Origin: Fibrobacter succinogenes
GTDB taxonomy: Bacteria; Fibrobacterota; Fibrobacteria; Fibrobacterales; Fibrobacteraceae
Length of the DNA: 64,000 bases
Direction: 5' to 3'
Assembly (NCBI GenBank): GCA_902762305.1
Contig: CACWNW010000016.1
Coordinates: forward strand, 1 to 64,000
Shown here in pieces: positions 38,664-47,344 of the stretch. The stretch's first letter is position 1. Every line of letters begins with the position of its first letter. The notes beneath the pieces were generated by a model. That model saw nothing but the letters and a program-made list of their open reading frames with translations. It was not told the origin of the DNA and did not search any database. Position numbers and translations under genes: made by a program.

Positions 38664-40544
38664 ATGGTCATCGATCAAGAACACGCCGGAATCATGCGCA
38701 AGAAGACACACCCGAGACAGTTGGGTGTACCCCTGAGCCGTTGGGGAAGAAACCTAATTTCGTGCTGTCCGTTCCATTCGCCCGAAGAAACATCGCTGTT
38801 CTTCTACGACGCGCTGGGCTACTGGCGCTACCGCTGCCTGCAATGCGGGAGCGAGGGCGACCTTGTCGAATTCGTAATGAGGAGCCGCTTCAACGGCCTG
38901 GACGAACAGTCCGCACGCGCCGAGGCGACCGAGTTCCTGGGCACCCGCGAACAGGAACAGGATTCGGACCCCGACGAACATCCGTGGATCAAGGAAATCG
39001 GCGGCGAAAAGTCGCGCGTCCTCGAGAACTTCGTGCGCTACTGCCACTGGGCCGCCTGCAAGAGCCCGTCTTCGGCGGAATTCCTGGAAAGCCGCGGCTG
39101 GAGCATCGGCCAGGCGCAGCTCTACGGCCTCGGCTACTACAGCGGCGACCCGGAACCGTTCTATAGCTACTGCATGCTTTCGGGCATAGAGCGCCACCAG
39201 GTCGCTTTCTACCTCGACAACCTCGAAGACTACCGCGAGCCGCGCATCACCATCCCGGCCCGCAACTCCAAGGGGCTCATCCATTCCGTGTACGGCCGTT
39301 CCATGGAAAACGACGGCGCGCACAACCCCTACATTTCCTATGCATCGGGCCCGGGCGACATCCCGTTCAACATCCAGCCCGATAACGAAAAGCCCATCAT
39401 CGTGGAAGGCATGTTCGATGCGCTTACCGCAGACCTCGCCGGCATTCCGGGCGTGGTCTCGACCATGTACCAGGAACTCACGATGAGCCACCTGTACAAG
39501 CTGAAGGCATGCGGGGCAGATTCCGTGACCTTCATCCTCCGCAGGGAACCGAACCGCAGGGAACAGGAATTCCGCATCCAGAAGTACCTGAAGATGGCGG
39601 AAACGCAGGGCCTGAAATTCAAGTCCATCGTGCTGCCCGAAAACGAGACGCTCGACCTGATGCTGCGCAACTACGGCGCAGACCACCTGCTCAAACTGAT
39701 TGCCGAGACCGAAGAGGACACCATACACACCCACCGCCGTTCCATGCTGCTCCAGGACATCAAGGAGAACTACGACACGGCAATGGGATGCCCGCCCAAT
39801 GAATGCGTGGGCTACCTCCTCAACACCTTCCCGCAGTTTACCCGGAAAATTGACGGCATCCAGTCCGGGCTCTTCTACGTATCGTCGAACCCGTTCGGCC
39901 TCAAGACGTCGCTGCTCTCGAGCCTCGCACTCGACCTCATCGACAGCAACCCGAGCGTAAAACTCATCTACATCGCCCTCGAGACGCCACGCCGCCAGAT
40001 ATTCGACAGGCTTATCGCCATGCGCATCGGCAGGTCCATCCTCGATGTCCGCAAGAAGAACGAAGACGAGCAGGTGAACCAGATGACCCTCGAGGCCACG
40101 CGCAAACTGATGGAATTCGTGCGCGAGAACCGCCTCGAAATCTGGGAAGACCACCCCACTTTCGACAACACGGAGCTGCTCGCCACGCTCAAGGAAGAAC
40201 AGCGCGAGCACCCCGACCTGATCGTGATGATTGACGGTATCGACCACTTCAAGGTCACCGACAGGCCCGACCTCGACGACATCCACGAACGCCGTTCGTC
40301 AGCGATGCTCGACATCTACAAGGCGCTCGACATCCCGATATTCCTGGGTGGAGAACTTGTCGACGAAAACGGGACCCTCATCGCGCCGCGCGCCTACCTG
40401 CGCGATGCCGATGCCATCTACTGGCTCGAAACCAAGGACGAGGAACATTCCCTGACCGTGAATTCCAAGCGGCTCGGGAACAACAACCTCTACAAGGGCC
40501 TGCTCGCCATCGATCCGGAATCGAACCGCATCTGCGAAGCCTGA
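38664..40544 (+). CDS. Primase-helicase-like protein (CHC2 zinc finger, TOPRIM-like and DnaB-like domains)
   Basis: 626 residues with the domain order of phage T7 gp4 or mitochondrial Twinkle. About 30-75 is a DnaG-type zinc finger (CCPFHSPEETSLFFYD ... YRCLQCGSEGDLVEFVM). About 190-310 is TOPRIM-like with IIVEGMFDALTADLAG keeping the catalytic Glu, but the expected DxD stretch reads TFILRREPNRREQE without the pair. About 395-620 is DnaB/RecA-like: SSNPFGLKTSLLSSLALDL as an altered Walker A (Leu before Lys) and LIVMIDGIDHF as Walker B. AAGGAGAGAGG precedes the ATG. Domain identity is fairly sure, activity is not; no phage genes surround it. Confidence 0.7.
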   Translation: MVIDQEHAGIMRKKTHPRQLGVPLSRWGRNLISCCPFHSPEETSLFFYDALGYWRYRCLQCGSEGDLVEFVMRSRFNGLDEQSARAEATEFLGTREQEQDSDPDEHPWIKEIGGEKSRVLENFVRYCHWAACKSPSSAEFLESRGWSIGQAQLYGLGYYSGDPEPFYSYCMLSGIERHQVAFYLDNLEDYREPRITIPARNSKGLIHSVYGRSMENDGAHNPYISYASGPGDIPFNIQPDNEKPIIVEGMFDALTADLAGIPGVVSTMYQELTMSHLYKLKACGADSVTFILRREPNRREQEFRIQKYLKMAETQGLKFKSIVLPENETLDLMLRNYGADHLLKLIAETEEDTIHTHRRSMLLQDIKENYDTAMGCPPNECVGYLLNTFPQFTRKIDGIQSGLFYVSSNPFGLKTSLLSSLALDLIDSNPSVKLIYIALETPRRQIFDRLIAMRIGRSILDVRKKNEDEQVNQMTLEATRKLMEFVRENRLEIWEDHPTFDNTELLATLKEEQREHPDLIVMIDGIDHFKVTDRPDLDDIHERRSSAMLDIYKALDIPIFLGGELVDENGTLIAPRAYLRDADAIYWLETKDEEHSLTVNSKRLGNNNLYKGLLAIDPESNRICEA

Positions 40545-40555
40545 CGAGACTCCCG

Positions 40556-41752
40556 ATGGACGCAGACAACAAACGCAAATTCACCATAGTCGACTTCAAC
40601 AACTTCTGGAGCCCGTCGGGCGGCGGCGTACGCCGCTACCACCTGCAGAAGATGGCATTCTACGAACAGCAAAGCGACGCGCTCGACGTGTTCGTAATGC
40701 CCGACGCGAAGACATTTACCGAAGTGCGCAGCGACGGCCTGATTGTCGAACACGTAGAAGCATTCCGGTTCCCGGGCAACTGGGAATACCGCTTTATGTG
40801 GAAGCGCAAGCAGATTGCGCCCGTGCTCGAGAAATACAAGCCCGACATTATCGAAGTGGGTTCGCCCTATATCTTGCCCACGGCCGTGCGCCATACCGCA
40901 AAACGCGTCAGCCCGCAATCGAGGCTGGTCGCTTTCTGGCATGCCGACTTCCCCGTAACCTACGTGGGGCGCCCCGTCGCGCAGAAGCTCGGCGCCGGAA
41001 TCGGCAGGTTCGCCCGCAAAGAAGCCTTCTGGTACGCCCGCAAGGAATTCAAGCAGTTCGACTGCATCGAGGCCTCCTCGAAAGAGGCCATGGCACGCCT
41101 GCGCAAGAACGGGCTGCCTAACCCGCAGTGGATTCCGCTCGGCTGCGACATCAACATGTTCTCCCCCGCAAAGAGGGACGACACGCTCGTAAACGAGCTC
41201 AAGGCCGGAAACCCGAACAGGCTCGTCATATTCTTCCCGCACAGGCACTGCAACGAGAAGGGAATCGACCTGGTGCTCGGTGCATACGACATCCTCGCCA
41301 AGGAACTGGGGCACGAGCCCGCAATCGTATTTGCGGGTACAGGCCCGAGCCTCCCGCTAGTGCAAGAGGCCGCAAGCAAGTACGAGCACGTGCGCTATAT
41401 CGGGTTCATCAATTCCATCGACGAGATGGCACGCTACTACGCGAGCGCTGACATCGGGCTTGCGCTTTCGGGCTGGGAGACCTTCGGGCTTTCGATTCTC
41501 GAGAGCATGGCCAGCGGGAACGCGCTTGTCGGGGCAGCCGCCGGAGCCGCCTTCGAGCACGTAACCGAATCGGGCGCAGGGACAATCCTGAGCGAACGCA
41601 CGCCCCAGGCGCTCGCAAACGCCATCGCGGAGCTGTACCGTTCCGACATGCACGCCATGAAGCAAAAAGCCCGCGCCTACGCCGAGAAGTTCAGCTGGAA
41701 GGACTGCTTTACGCGCCAGCTGGAACTCTACCGCAACATCGCGGCAAAATAA
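40556..41752 (+). CDS. GT4-family glycosyltransferase
   Basis: 398 residues, a GT-B fold retaining glycosyltransferase. The N-terminal Gly-rich acceptor loop is WSPSGGGVRRYHLQKM, and the C-terminal donor domain has PHRHCNEKGIDLVLGAY, FAGTGPSLPLV and GWETFGLSILESMASG, the E-x7-E motif of family 4. Substrates might be polysaccharide, glycolipid or a compatible solute. It begins 11 bases after the primase-helicase gene in the same direction, though no functional tie is obvious. It is followed by a non-coding repeat region. Confidence 0.9.
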   Translation: MDADNKRKFTIVDFNNFWSPSGGGVRRYHLQKMAFYEQQSDALDVFVMPDAKTFTEVRSDGLIVEHVEAFRFPGNWEYRFMWKRKQIAPVLEKYKPDIIEVGSPYILPTAVRHTAKRVSPQSRLVAFWHADFPVTYVGRPVAQKLGAGIGRFARKEAFWYARKEFKQFDCIEASSKEAMARLRKNGLPNPQWIPLGCDINMFSPAKRDDTLVNELKAGNPNRLVIFFPHRHCNEKGIDLVLGAYDILAKELGHEPAIVFAGTGPSLPLVQEAASKYEHVRYIGFINSIDEMARYYASADIGLALSGWETFGLSILESMASGNALVGAAAGAAFEHVTESGAGTILSERTPQALANAIAELYRSDMHAMKQKARAYAEKFSWKDCFTRQLELYRNIAAK

Positions 41753-42043
41753 CCCCGCCGCTTTCAAAACAAAAAACTCGCCATACAACAGTACCGCGAG
41801 CCGATTGGTTTTTGCAAAAAAACTAGCGACGCTCAGAACTCCAAGCCGATGCTTTGCAAAGTTAAAACCGTAGTCAAAGTCAGAAACGAGCAGAACGACG
41901 CCGCAGGACCGAAGCCGTACAAATAGTACGGCGAGTGGGTCGAGAAAATCTATGAGGCGAGCGCAGCGCAAGCATATTCATATGCTTGCATTGCCGAGCC
42001 GATTGGATTTCTGCAACGACGCTATGCGAAGCTTCTAGCGAGA
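41753..42043. repeat. Non-coding region with hairpins and a direct repeat between two convergent genes
   Basis: No gene is seen. GAGCCGATTGG(T/A)TTT.TGCAA occurs twice (41798-41817 and 41996-42016). Hairpins are GCCGTAC-AAATA-GTACGGC (41914-41932) and GCAAGCATAT-TC-ATATGCTTGC (41968-41989). Words such as GGCGAGCGCAGCGCAAG recur in other Fibrobacter-style spacers. Confidence 0.6.
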
Positions 42044-44647
42044 CTACTTCTTTTTAAGCCAGGTGCCGCACAAATACATCGTAAACACGATACTCGTAAC
42101 AAGGAACATCGCAATGCTTATGCATGCCAGGTCGCCGATGCCCTTGAGGCCGCGGTGGGTCGTGAAGAGGAAGCCGACGAAACCTGCTATGGTTGTCGTA
42201 GAACTTGCCATCACGTTGCGGCCGGTGGTATCCATCAACTGACGGAGGGTCATGTTCTTGTCGCTCATCCAGGAGGTAATCATGTGGATGGTGGCATCGA
42301 TGCCTATGCCGAGCGCCATGGGGATAACAATAACGTTATAGATGCTTATTTTCCCGAATTCAAACAGGTCCGTCAGAAGCCCGAGGAGTCCGAGCGTCAG
42401 GAGGGAACCCATGCCGAACGAGACGCAACCTGCGATAAACAGCTTCGGCTTGCGGAACGAAATCACAAGCGTACCGAAAATCACCAGAATGATTACTAAA
42501 GCAAGATTGAAGCTGTCCTTCTTGACGGAATCGATGACATCGGACAAGATAAACTGCGACGAGAAGGTGCGCAGGTCTTCGCCGTCAAAGTTCCAGTGGC
42601 CGTAACGGTCCTGGAAGTTGCGCAAAGCCTTTGCATCCCAGCTCGGGAAGTTGCCATAAATAAACCCGATATTGCCATAGCTGCCGTCCTTTTCGCGGAG
42701 CAGGTCCAAAGCCCAATCGGGAATATCCTCGGCGGTAAAGGCCTGCTCCACGGAGGCGAGCTTCCGGAGCGTCGCTATGTTCGCGGAATCCTCACCCTCG
42801 GCTCGGTCAAACACGCGGGCTTCGACCAGGTCGCGGATTTCCTCGATAACCTCGAGACGGCGTTCCTGCGAATCCTTGGGCGGCACGAAAGTCTTGAGCG
42901 TGAGGAAGCTGCGGAGCGTGGAATCGTGCTCCACATGCAGGCGCACCATGAGCGTGTCGTAAAGCTTGTCGAGCTGCGCCGGATTGCTGCCCATGACCGC
43001 AGCCGGCGTAGACGTGGCTCGGTTGTTTATTCGCGTCACACCCGTATTGATTCCGTTCTCCTGCTTCTTTTCCGTCGATACGCGGCGGAGGTTTCGCAGG
43101 TTATGCTCGAAATCCACGTCTTGCGCAAACCAGAGCGAAACTGCCCCCAGCGCAAAGCCGGCGAATGCCGCATACTTGAAGAACCTAAGGATTTTCGCCT
43201 CGTCCCAGGACTTGGGAAGGAGCGTATTGTCCGGAGCCTTGGGAATGCCGCCCATGCACTTGACAAACACCGGGAGGACAAGCACGGAGGTGAGCATACT
43301 GAACAGCACGCCCATAGAGGCCACCACGCCGAATTCATAGAATCCGCGGAAGTGTGCCGCCAGCAAAGTGAGGAAGGCCGCAATAGTCGTGAAGCTAGCC
43401 AAGATGAACGGCTTGAGCATCTTGCGCTGGGCGGCCTCGAGCACCTCCTCGAGCGTCGCGTACTTGTGCATGAGCTTCTGCGATGTCCCCAGGATATGGA
43501 TGGAATAGTCGATACCGATACCCAGAATAATCGAGGCGACAAAGACCGTGAACGGGTTCAGCTTGCCATAGAAGAGGGCCGTAAACGCGAGCGTCGGGAT
43601 GCAGGCGTAAAGCACCGAAGACGTGACCAAGATGGGGCCCTTTACGCTCCTGAAGAAGATGACCGTAAGGAAGAAGATAAGGATAAGGCTTATGCCGAAA
43701 GAGAATATGGAATCGTTCGCCACGTCGTCCACTTCCTTGAGGCCCTCGTAGGTACCCTCGACCGTAAAGCGGGTGGGGACCGGATAAGTCTTAGCGCTGA
43801 AATAGGCAAGGAGGGAATCCGTGCGGGCAAGGATGTGCGTCACGAACTCATAGTCGGTAGAGGGCCTGACGAGTTTCGCGTTCACCACGCCGTTGAAAAG
43901 AATCTTTCCGGTGCTGTCCGGGCGCGGGCACCCGATAAGGCGCGTCTTCAAATGGTCGGGAACGGGCTTCTTCTTGTCCCATTCTTCGGCCTCGCCCGCC
44001 TTCACCGCGGCCTCTTCCTTGTCCTTCTTGAAGAAGCTGTCGAATGCGCCGGCCGCCTCGTCGGGTAGACCCAGTTCCTGCGGCAGGTTGGCATCGAACC
44101 ACACGCGTTCCTTCTTGGCAGGAGCAGCGGAATTCGAATCCCCGGCAGCAGACTCGTCTTCGAGCAGATCGACAACCAGCGGGCCGTTCTTGCGCCCGAT
44201 TTCGAGCTGCAGGTCTTCGAGGTTGTCGCGGATATGTTCAAGATGCTTGACCGGCAAATAAAGGAGCGCATTGTCCTTGAAGAACTTGTTCTCGTTGTCC
44301 ACCTGGGTCGAGACGAAATCGCCCTTCCAGTTCTTATGGATATAGGCGCTGATGGAATCCTGCAGGGCGGCAACCAGTTCGGCGTCCTCGCTCTGGATGG
44401 CTATCATGAAGCGGTCAGTAGAACCGAACCGCTGGTAGGATTCCTCGAGGGCCTTCACGCTGGGCGTATTTTCGGGCAGCAGGTGCGAGAGGTCGGCATC
44501 GAGCTTGAGCCCCGGCTTGAACAAGATCGGGACTGCCAAAATGACGGCCAGAATCAGGTAAAAGGCGAGCGCCTTGTACTTGTGCCTGCAAATCAGGGGG
44601 ATATACCAATTGGAAAAACGTTCTATCAAGGATTTTTTGCTAGCCAT
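42044..44647 (-). CDS. MMPL-family RND transporter
   Basis: 867 residues. Two repeats of one helix, a large periplasmic loop and a cluster of five helices are seen: first helix at about 25-45 (YKALAFYLILAVILAVPILF), a soluble loop with an Asp/Ala/Lys-rich insert near 170-245, helices about 315-470 including TVFVASIILGIGIDYSIHILG, then the second half with INLRRV..., and helices to 867 including VIVIPMALGIGIDATIHMITSW. The paired GIGIDYxIH / GIGIDAxIH motifs are the RND/MMPL signature for proton coupling. Such proteins export lipids such as hopanoids or glycolipids. The cargo is unknown, and it stands alone. Confidence 0.9.
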   Translation of the reverse strand: MASKKSLIERFSNWYIPLICRHKYKALAFYLILAVILAVPILFKPGLKLDADLSHLLPENTPSVKALEESYQRFGSTDRFMIAIQSEDAELVAALQDSISAYIHKNWKGDFVSTQVDNENKFFKDNALLYLPVKHLEHIRDNLEDLQLEIGRKNGPLVVDLLEDESAAGDSNSAAPAKKERVWFDANLPQELGLPDEAAGAFDSFFKKDKEEAAVKAGEAEEWDKKKPVPDHLKTRLIGCPRPDSTGKILFNGVVNAKLVRPSTDYEFVTHILARTDSLLAYFSAKTYPVPTRFTVEGTYEGLKEVDDVANDSIFSFGISLILIFFLTVIFFRSVKGPILVTSSVLYACIPTLAFTALFYGKLNPFTVFVASIILGIGIDYSIHILGTSQKLMHKYATLEEVLEAAQRKMLKPFILASFTTIAAFLTLLAAHFRGFYEFGVVASMGVLFSMLTSVLVLPVFVKCMGGIPKAPDNTLLPKSWDEAKILRFFKYAAFAGFALGAVSLWFAQDVDFEHNLRNLRRVSTEKKQENGINTGVTRINNRATSTPAAVMGSNPAQLDKLYDTLMVRLHVEHDSTLRSFLTLKTFVPPKDSQERRLEVIEEIRDLVEARVFDRAEGEDSANIATLRKLASVEQAFTAEDIPDWALDLLREKDGSYGNIGFIYGNFPSWDAKALRNFQDRYGHWNFDGEDLRTFSSQFILSDVIDSVKKDSFNLALVIILVIFGTLVISFRKPKLFIAGCVSFGMGSLLTLGLLGLLTDLFEFGKISIYNVIVIPMALGIGIDATIHMITSWMSDKNMTLRQLMDTTGRNVMASSTTTIAGFVGFLFTTHRGLKGIGDLACISIAMFLVTSIVFTMYLCGTWLKKK

Positions 44648-44804
44648 AATGAGTAATATAACAAAAAAAACGCGTTTTTCTACCTCAAAAGCCGTTTTTG
44701 CGACAACTTGTTGATATTCTGCAAATATGGCTGACGAACGTAAATTCTGTAAAAAAAATCGGGCCGCTTCCCCACGGGGTGTTTTTGATAGTAAATTTTT
44801 AAGT

Positions 44805-47168
44805 ATGGTCAGTATGGTACATTCAAAGTTTGGTTATTTACGAATTTCCACAATTCTCGCAGCCAGTCTCGGGTTTTCTTTCCAAGGCTGTTCCGACACG
44901 CCCTCCTCGACAAACGATGAAGAAATTATCCCCATCCCCACAGAACCCATCCACGTCGTCGAAGAAGAAAAAGTGCAGGTACAGCTGAACGAAGTTTCAG
45001 CGCTCAACCTCTCCTGGCTGGACCAGGACGGCGATGATCCCGCATGGGTGGAAATCTACAACATGCTCGACAAGGAAGTGAACCTGAAAGGGTTCGCGCT
45101 CGTAGAGAATCTCGAAAATCCGAGAAAATGGGTTTTCCACGACGAAACCATCGGTCCCAAGTCCTACCGCACCGTATTCCTCGACAAGAAGGACATTCAT
45201 ACGGTCAAGGAAATGGCGGACGGAATCGATGACGAAGGGAACACGCTCCATGCCCGCACGCACACGAACTGGAAAATCAACAAGGACGGCGGCACGATCT
45301 ACATCATCGACAACCACAACGCCATCCACGATTCGATAACCTACCCCGCACTCCCCGCAAGCATAAGTTTCGGCCGCACAGTGGACGGCAGCTACAAGTA
45401 TTTCGCCAACCCGACACCCGAAGCGGCAAACGATGACGCGAACGCCTATGCGGAACTCGCCCCGACCGTAGACTTCAGCACCTCGCCGAGCGGTTTCTAC
45501 GCCGAACCGTTTACCCTCAATCCGCCCACGGTCGCCGAAGGGGCCACGGTCCGCTGCATGGACAACGGATCCAAACCCACCGAAGACTCCCCCGCCTTTA
45601 CGGAACCGATGGAGATATCCAAGAACACCGTCCTGCGCTGCGCGACGTTCGTTCCTGGCGCCCTCACCACAGAGGTTTCCACCAACACGTACTTTATCGA
45701 AGAAACGGTCAACATGCCCGTCGTCGCCGTCACGGTCGACTCCGCTTTCTTCAGGGAATACTACATCAAGACCGATGCCGAGACCCCGAAGACTGCCCCC
45801 GAAGGCCTTTACGAAGACAAGGAATACCCCGTACACGTGGAATACTTCGAAAAAGGCAGTTCATCGAAAAAATCGAGCTGGAACATCGAAGCGGGCATTT
45901 CCATCATGGGCGGCTACAGCAGGCTCAAAAACAAGAAATCCGTCGCCATCGTGATGCGCGAGCAATACCAGGACGGAAAACTCGAATACCCGTTGTTCGA
46001 AACCCGCAAGGAGACGAACAGCAAATTCCGCGGATTCAACCTGAGAAACAACGGCAACCGCTTCGTTAGCGACTACATCGGAGACGCCGTTGGCGGTGCC
46101 ATCCTGGAAGGAAGCGGAGTCGATTACCAGAGAAGCCGCCAAGTGGTGGTGTTCTACAACGGAAGGTACTACGGCATCCACGACATGCGCGAACGCTTTA
46201 ACAAGCACTACGTAGAAACAAACTACGGCATCGACGCGAATACCGTCACCATGGTCAAGCACCTGGGTCACGAAGTTACGGCAAGCAACGGTTCCGTCGA
46301 CGAATACAAGTCGCTACTCTCCTTTGTCGCGAACAACGACTTCAGCGGAGCCGGAAACGCAAACTACGAGATGGTCAAGACCATGATGGACGTAGGCAAC
46401 TTCGCCGACTACATGGCCGCAGAAGCCTACGACCACAATGGAGACTGGCCGAACAACAACGTACGTGCATGGAAGAGCCCCAATCAGCCCTGGAAATTCA
46501 TGGTATACGATCTCGACCACGGATTTGACTGGACATGGGGCGTGAACGGCGGCGAATTCGGGCAGACTACAGAAATCTTCCCGTGGATCCTAAAAGGCGG
46601 CGGAAACAAGCCCTGCCCGGACGAAGGATGTTTCGCGAACCTCTACATACAGCTCATCAACAACCCCGATTTCGTGAGGCTGTTCCTGAACCGTTCCGCC
46701 ATCATGCTGCAGAACAACCTGAATAGCGCAAACGTGACCCGCGTAGTCGACGCGATGACAGCGACCATCGATACCGCCGAAATCAGCCGCGACCTGAAGA
46801 AGTTCCACCAGGACGAGATGTACTACAAGAACTCCTGCGGGCACGGATTCAGCAAGTCGGGCAGCTGCCTCAAGGAATGGACCGAATCTCGTGATACCTC
46901 GATTATCCACGATTACGCGGACCAGTTCGGCGTAGACACTACCCTGATTACCGTTAAAATTACCGCGGATGGTTTAGGCCAGGTACAAGTCGAAGGAAAA
47001 ACCGTTCCGCAGACATATTCGGGCAAGTTCTTTGCCGGTGTGGCGATGGAACTGACCGCCGTACCGACCGGCGGAGCCATTTTCTACCAATGGGAAGACG
47101 GATCGACCGACAACCCGAGGCTCGTAGCACCGACTGACGGAGCATCTTACACAGCGTCTTTCAAATAG
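44805..47168 (+). CDS. CotH-kinase-family lipoprotein with lamin-tail-like domain
   Basis: 787 residues. A lipoprotein signal ends in GFSFQGC (Cys29). About 60-190 resembles a lamin-tail beta-sandwich (VQLNEVSALNLSWLDQDGDDPAWVEIYN). About 290-660 is a CotH spore-coat-kinase domain: FRGFNLRNNGNRFVSDYIGD, FYNGRYYGIHDMRERFNKHY and FMVYDLDHGFDWTWG, the last carrying the metal-binding DxD motif. A C-terminal beta domain (VKITADGLGQVQVEGK ... FYQWEDGSTDNPRL) ends it. CotH proteins phosphorylate surface proteins; in Fibrobacter they are envelope proteins of unproven activity. The start is uncertain: ATG 44814 and 44727 are alternatives and none has a ribosome site. Confidence 0.82.
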   Translation: MVSMVHSKFGYLRISTILAASLGFSFQGCSDTPSSTNDEEIIPIPTEPIHVVEEEKVQVQLNEVSALNLSWLDQDGDDPAWVEIYNMLDKEVNLKGFALVENLENPRKWVFHDETIGPKSYRTVFLDKKDIHTVKEMADGIDDEGNTLHARTHTNWKINKDGGTIYIIDNHNAIHDSITYPALPASISFGRTVDGSYKYFANPTPEAANDDANAYAELAPTVDFSTSPSGFYAEPFTLNPPTVAEGATVRCMDNGSKPTEDSPAFTEPMEISKNTVLRCATFVPGALTTEVSTNTYFIEETVNMPVVAVTVDSAFFREYYIKTDAETPKTAPEGLYEDKEYPVHVEYFEKGSSSKKSSWNIEAGISIMGGYSRLKNKKSVAIVMREQYQDGKLEYPLFETRKETNSKFRGFNLRNNGNRFVSDYIGDAVGGAILEGSGVDYQRSRQVVVFYNGRYYGIHDMRERFNKHYVETNYGIDANTVTMVKHLGHEVTASNGSVDEYKSLLSFVANNDFSGAGNANYEMVKTMMDVGNFADYMAAEAYDHNGDWPNNNVRAWKSPNQPWKFMVYDLDHGFDWTWGVNGGEFGQTTEIFPWILKGGGNKPCPDEGCFANLYIQLINNPDFVRLFLNRSAIMLQNNLNSANVTRVVDAMTATIDTAEISRDLKKFHQDEMYYKNSCGHGFSKSGSCLKEWTESRDTSIIHDYADQFGVDTTLITVKITADGLGQVQVEGKTVPQTYSGKFFAGVAMELTAVPTGGAIFYQWEDGSTDNPRLVAPTDGASYTASFK

Positions 47169-47184
47169 GCTATTGCATCGTCCT

Positions 47185-47290
47185 CGTGTAGACGAGATAC
47201 TAAAAAAGAGTGCCGTGGCGGCAGAAATGACACCCGAGCAGCCCTCTTTCGCCCAAGGAATTTGACCGCACTCGCGGGCTTTTCTATCTT
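47185..47290 (+). promoter_or_regulatory. Possible structured leader upstream of metH
   Basis: A CTCGT-GTAG-ACGAG hairpin (47185-47198), then AAAGAG (47207-47212) pairing with CTCTTT (47246-47251) around an inner hairpin TGCCG-TGG-CGGCA, then a GC-rich stretch ending GGGCTTTTC. It could contain the terminator of the CotH gene and a leader of metH. It matches no riboswitch that I know. Confidence 0.3.
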
Positions 47291-47344
47291 TATGCATAAA
47301 ACTGAATAGACGCATAAAAAATGCATTACACGGTGGTTCGTGCC

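Noticed and set aside
42596-44068. 490-codon plus-strand frame opposite the MMPL transporter
   Set aside because: Shadow frame without hydrophobic pattern or motifs; the minus strand shows RND/MMPL signatures.
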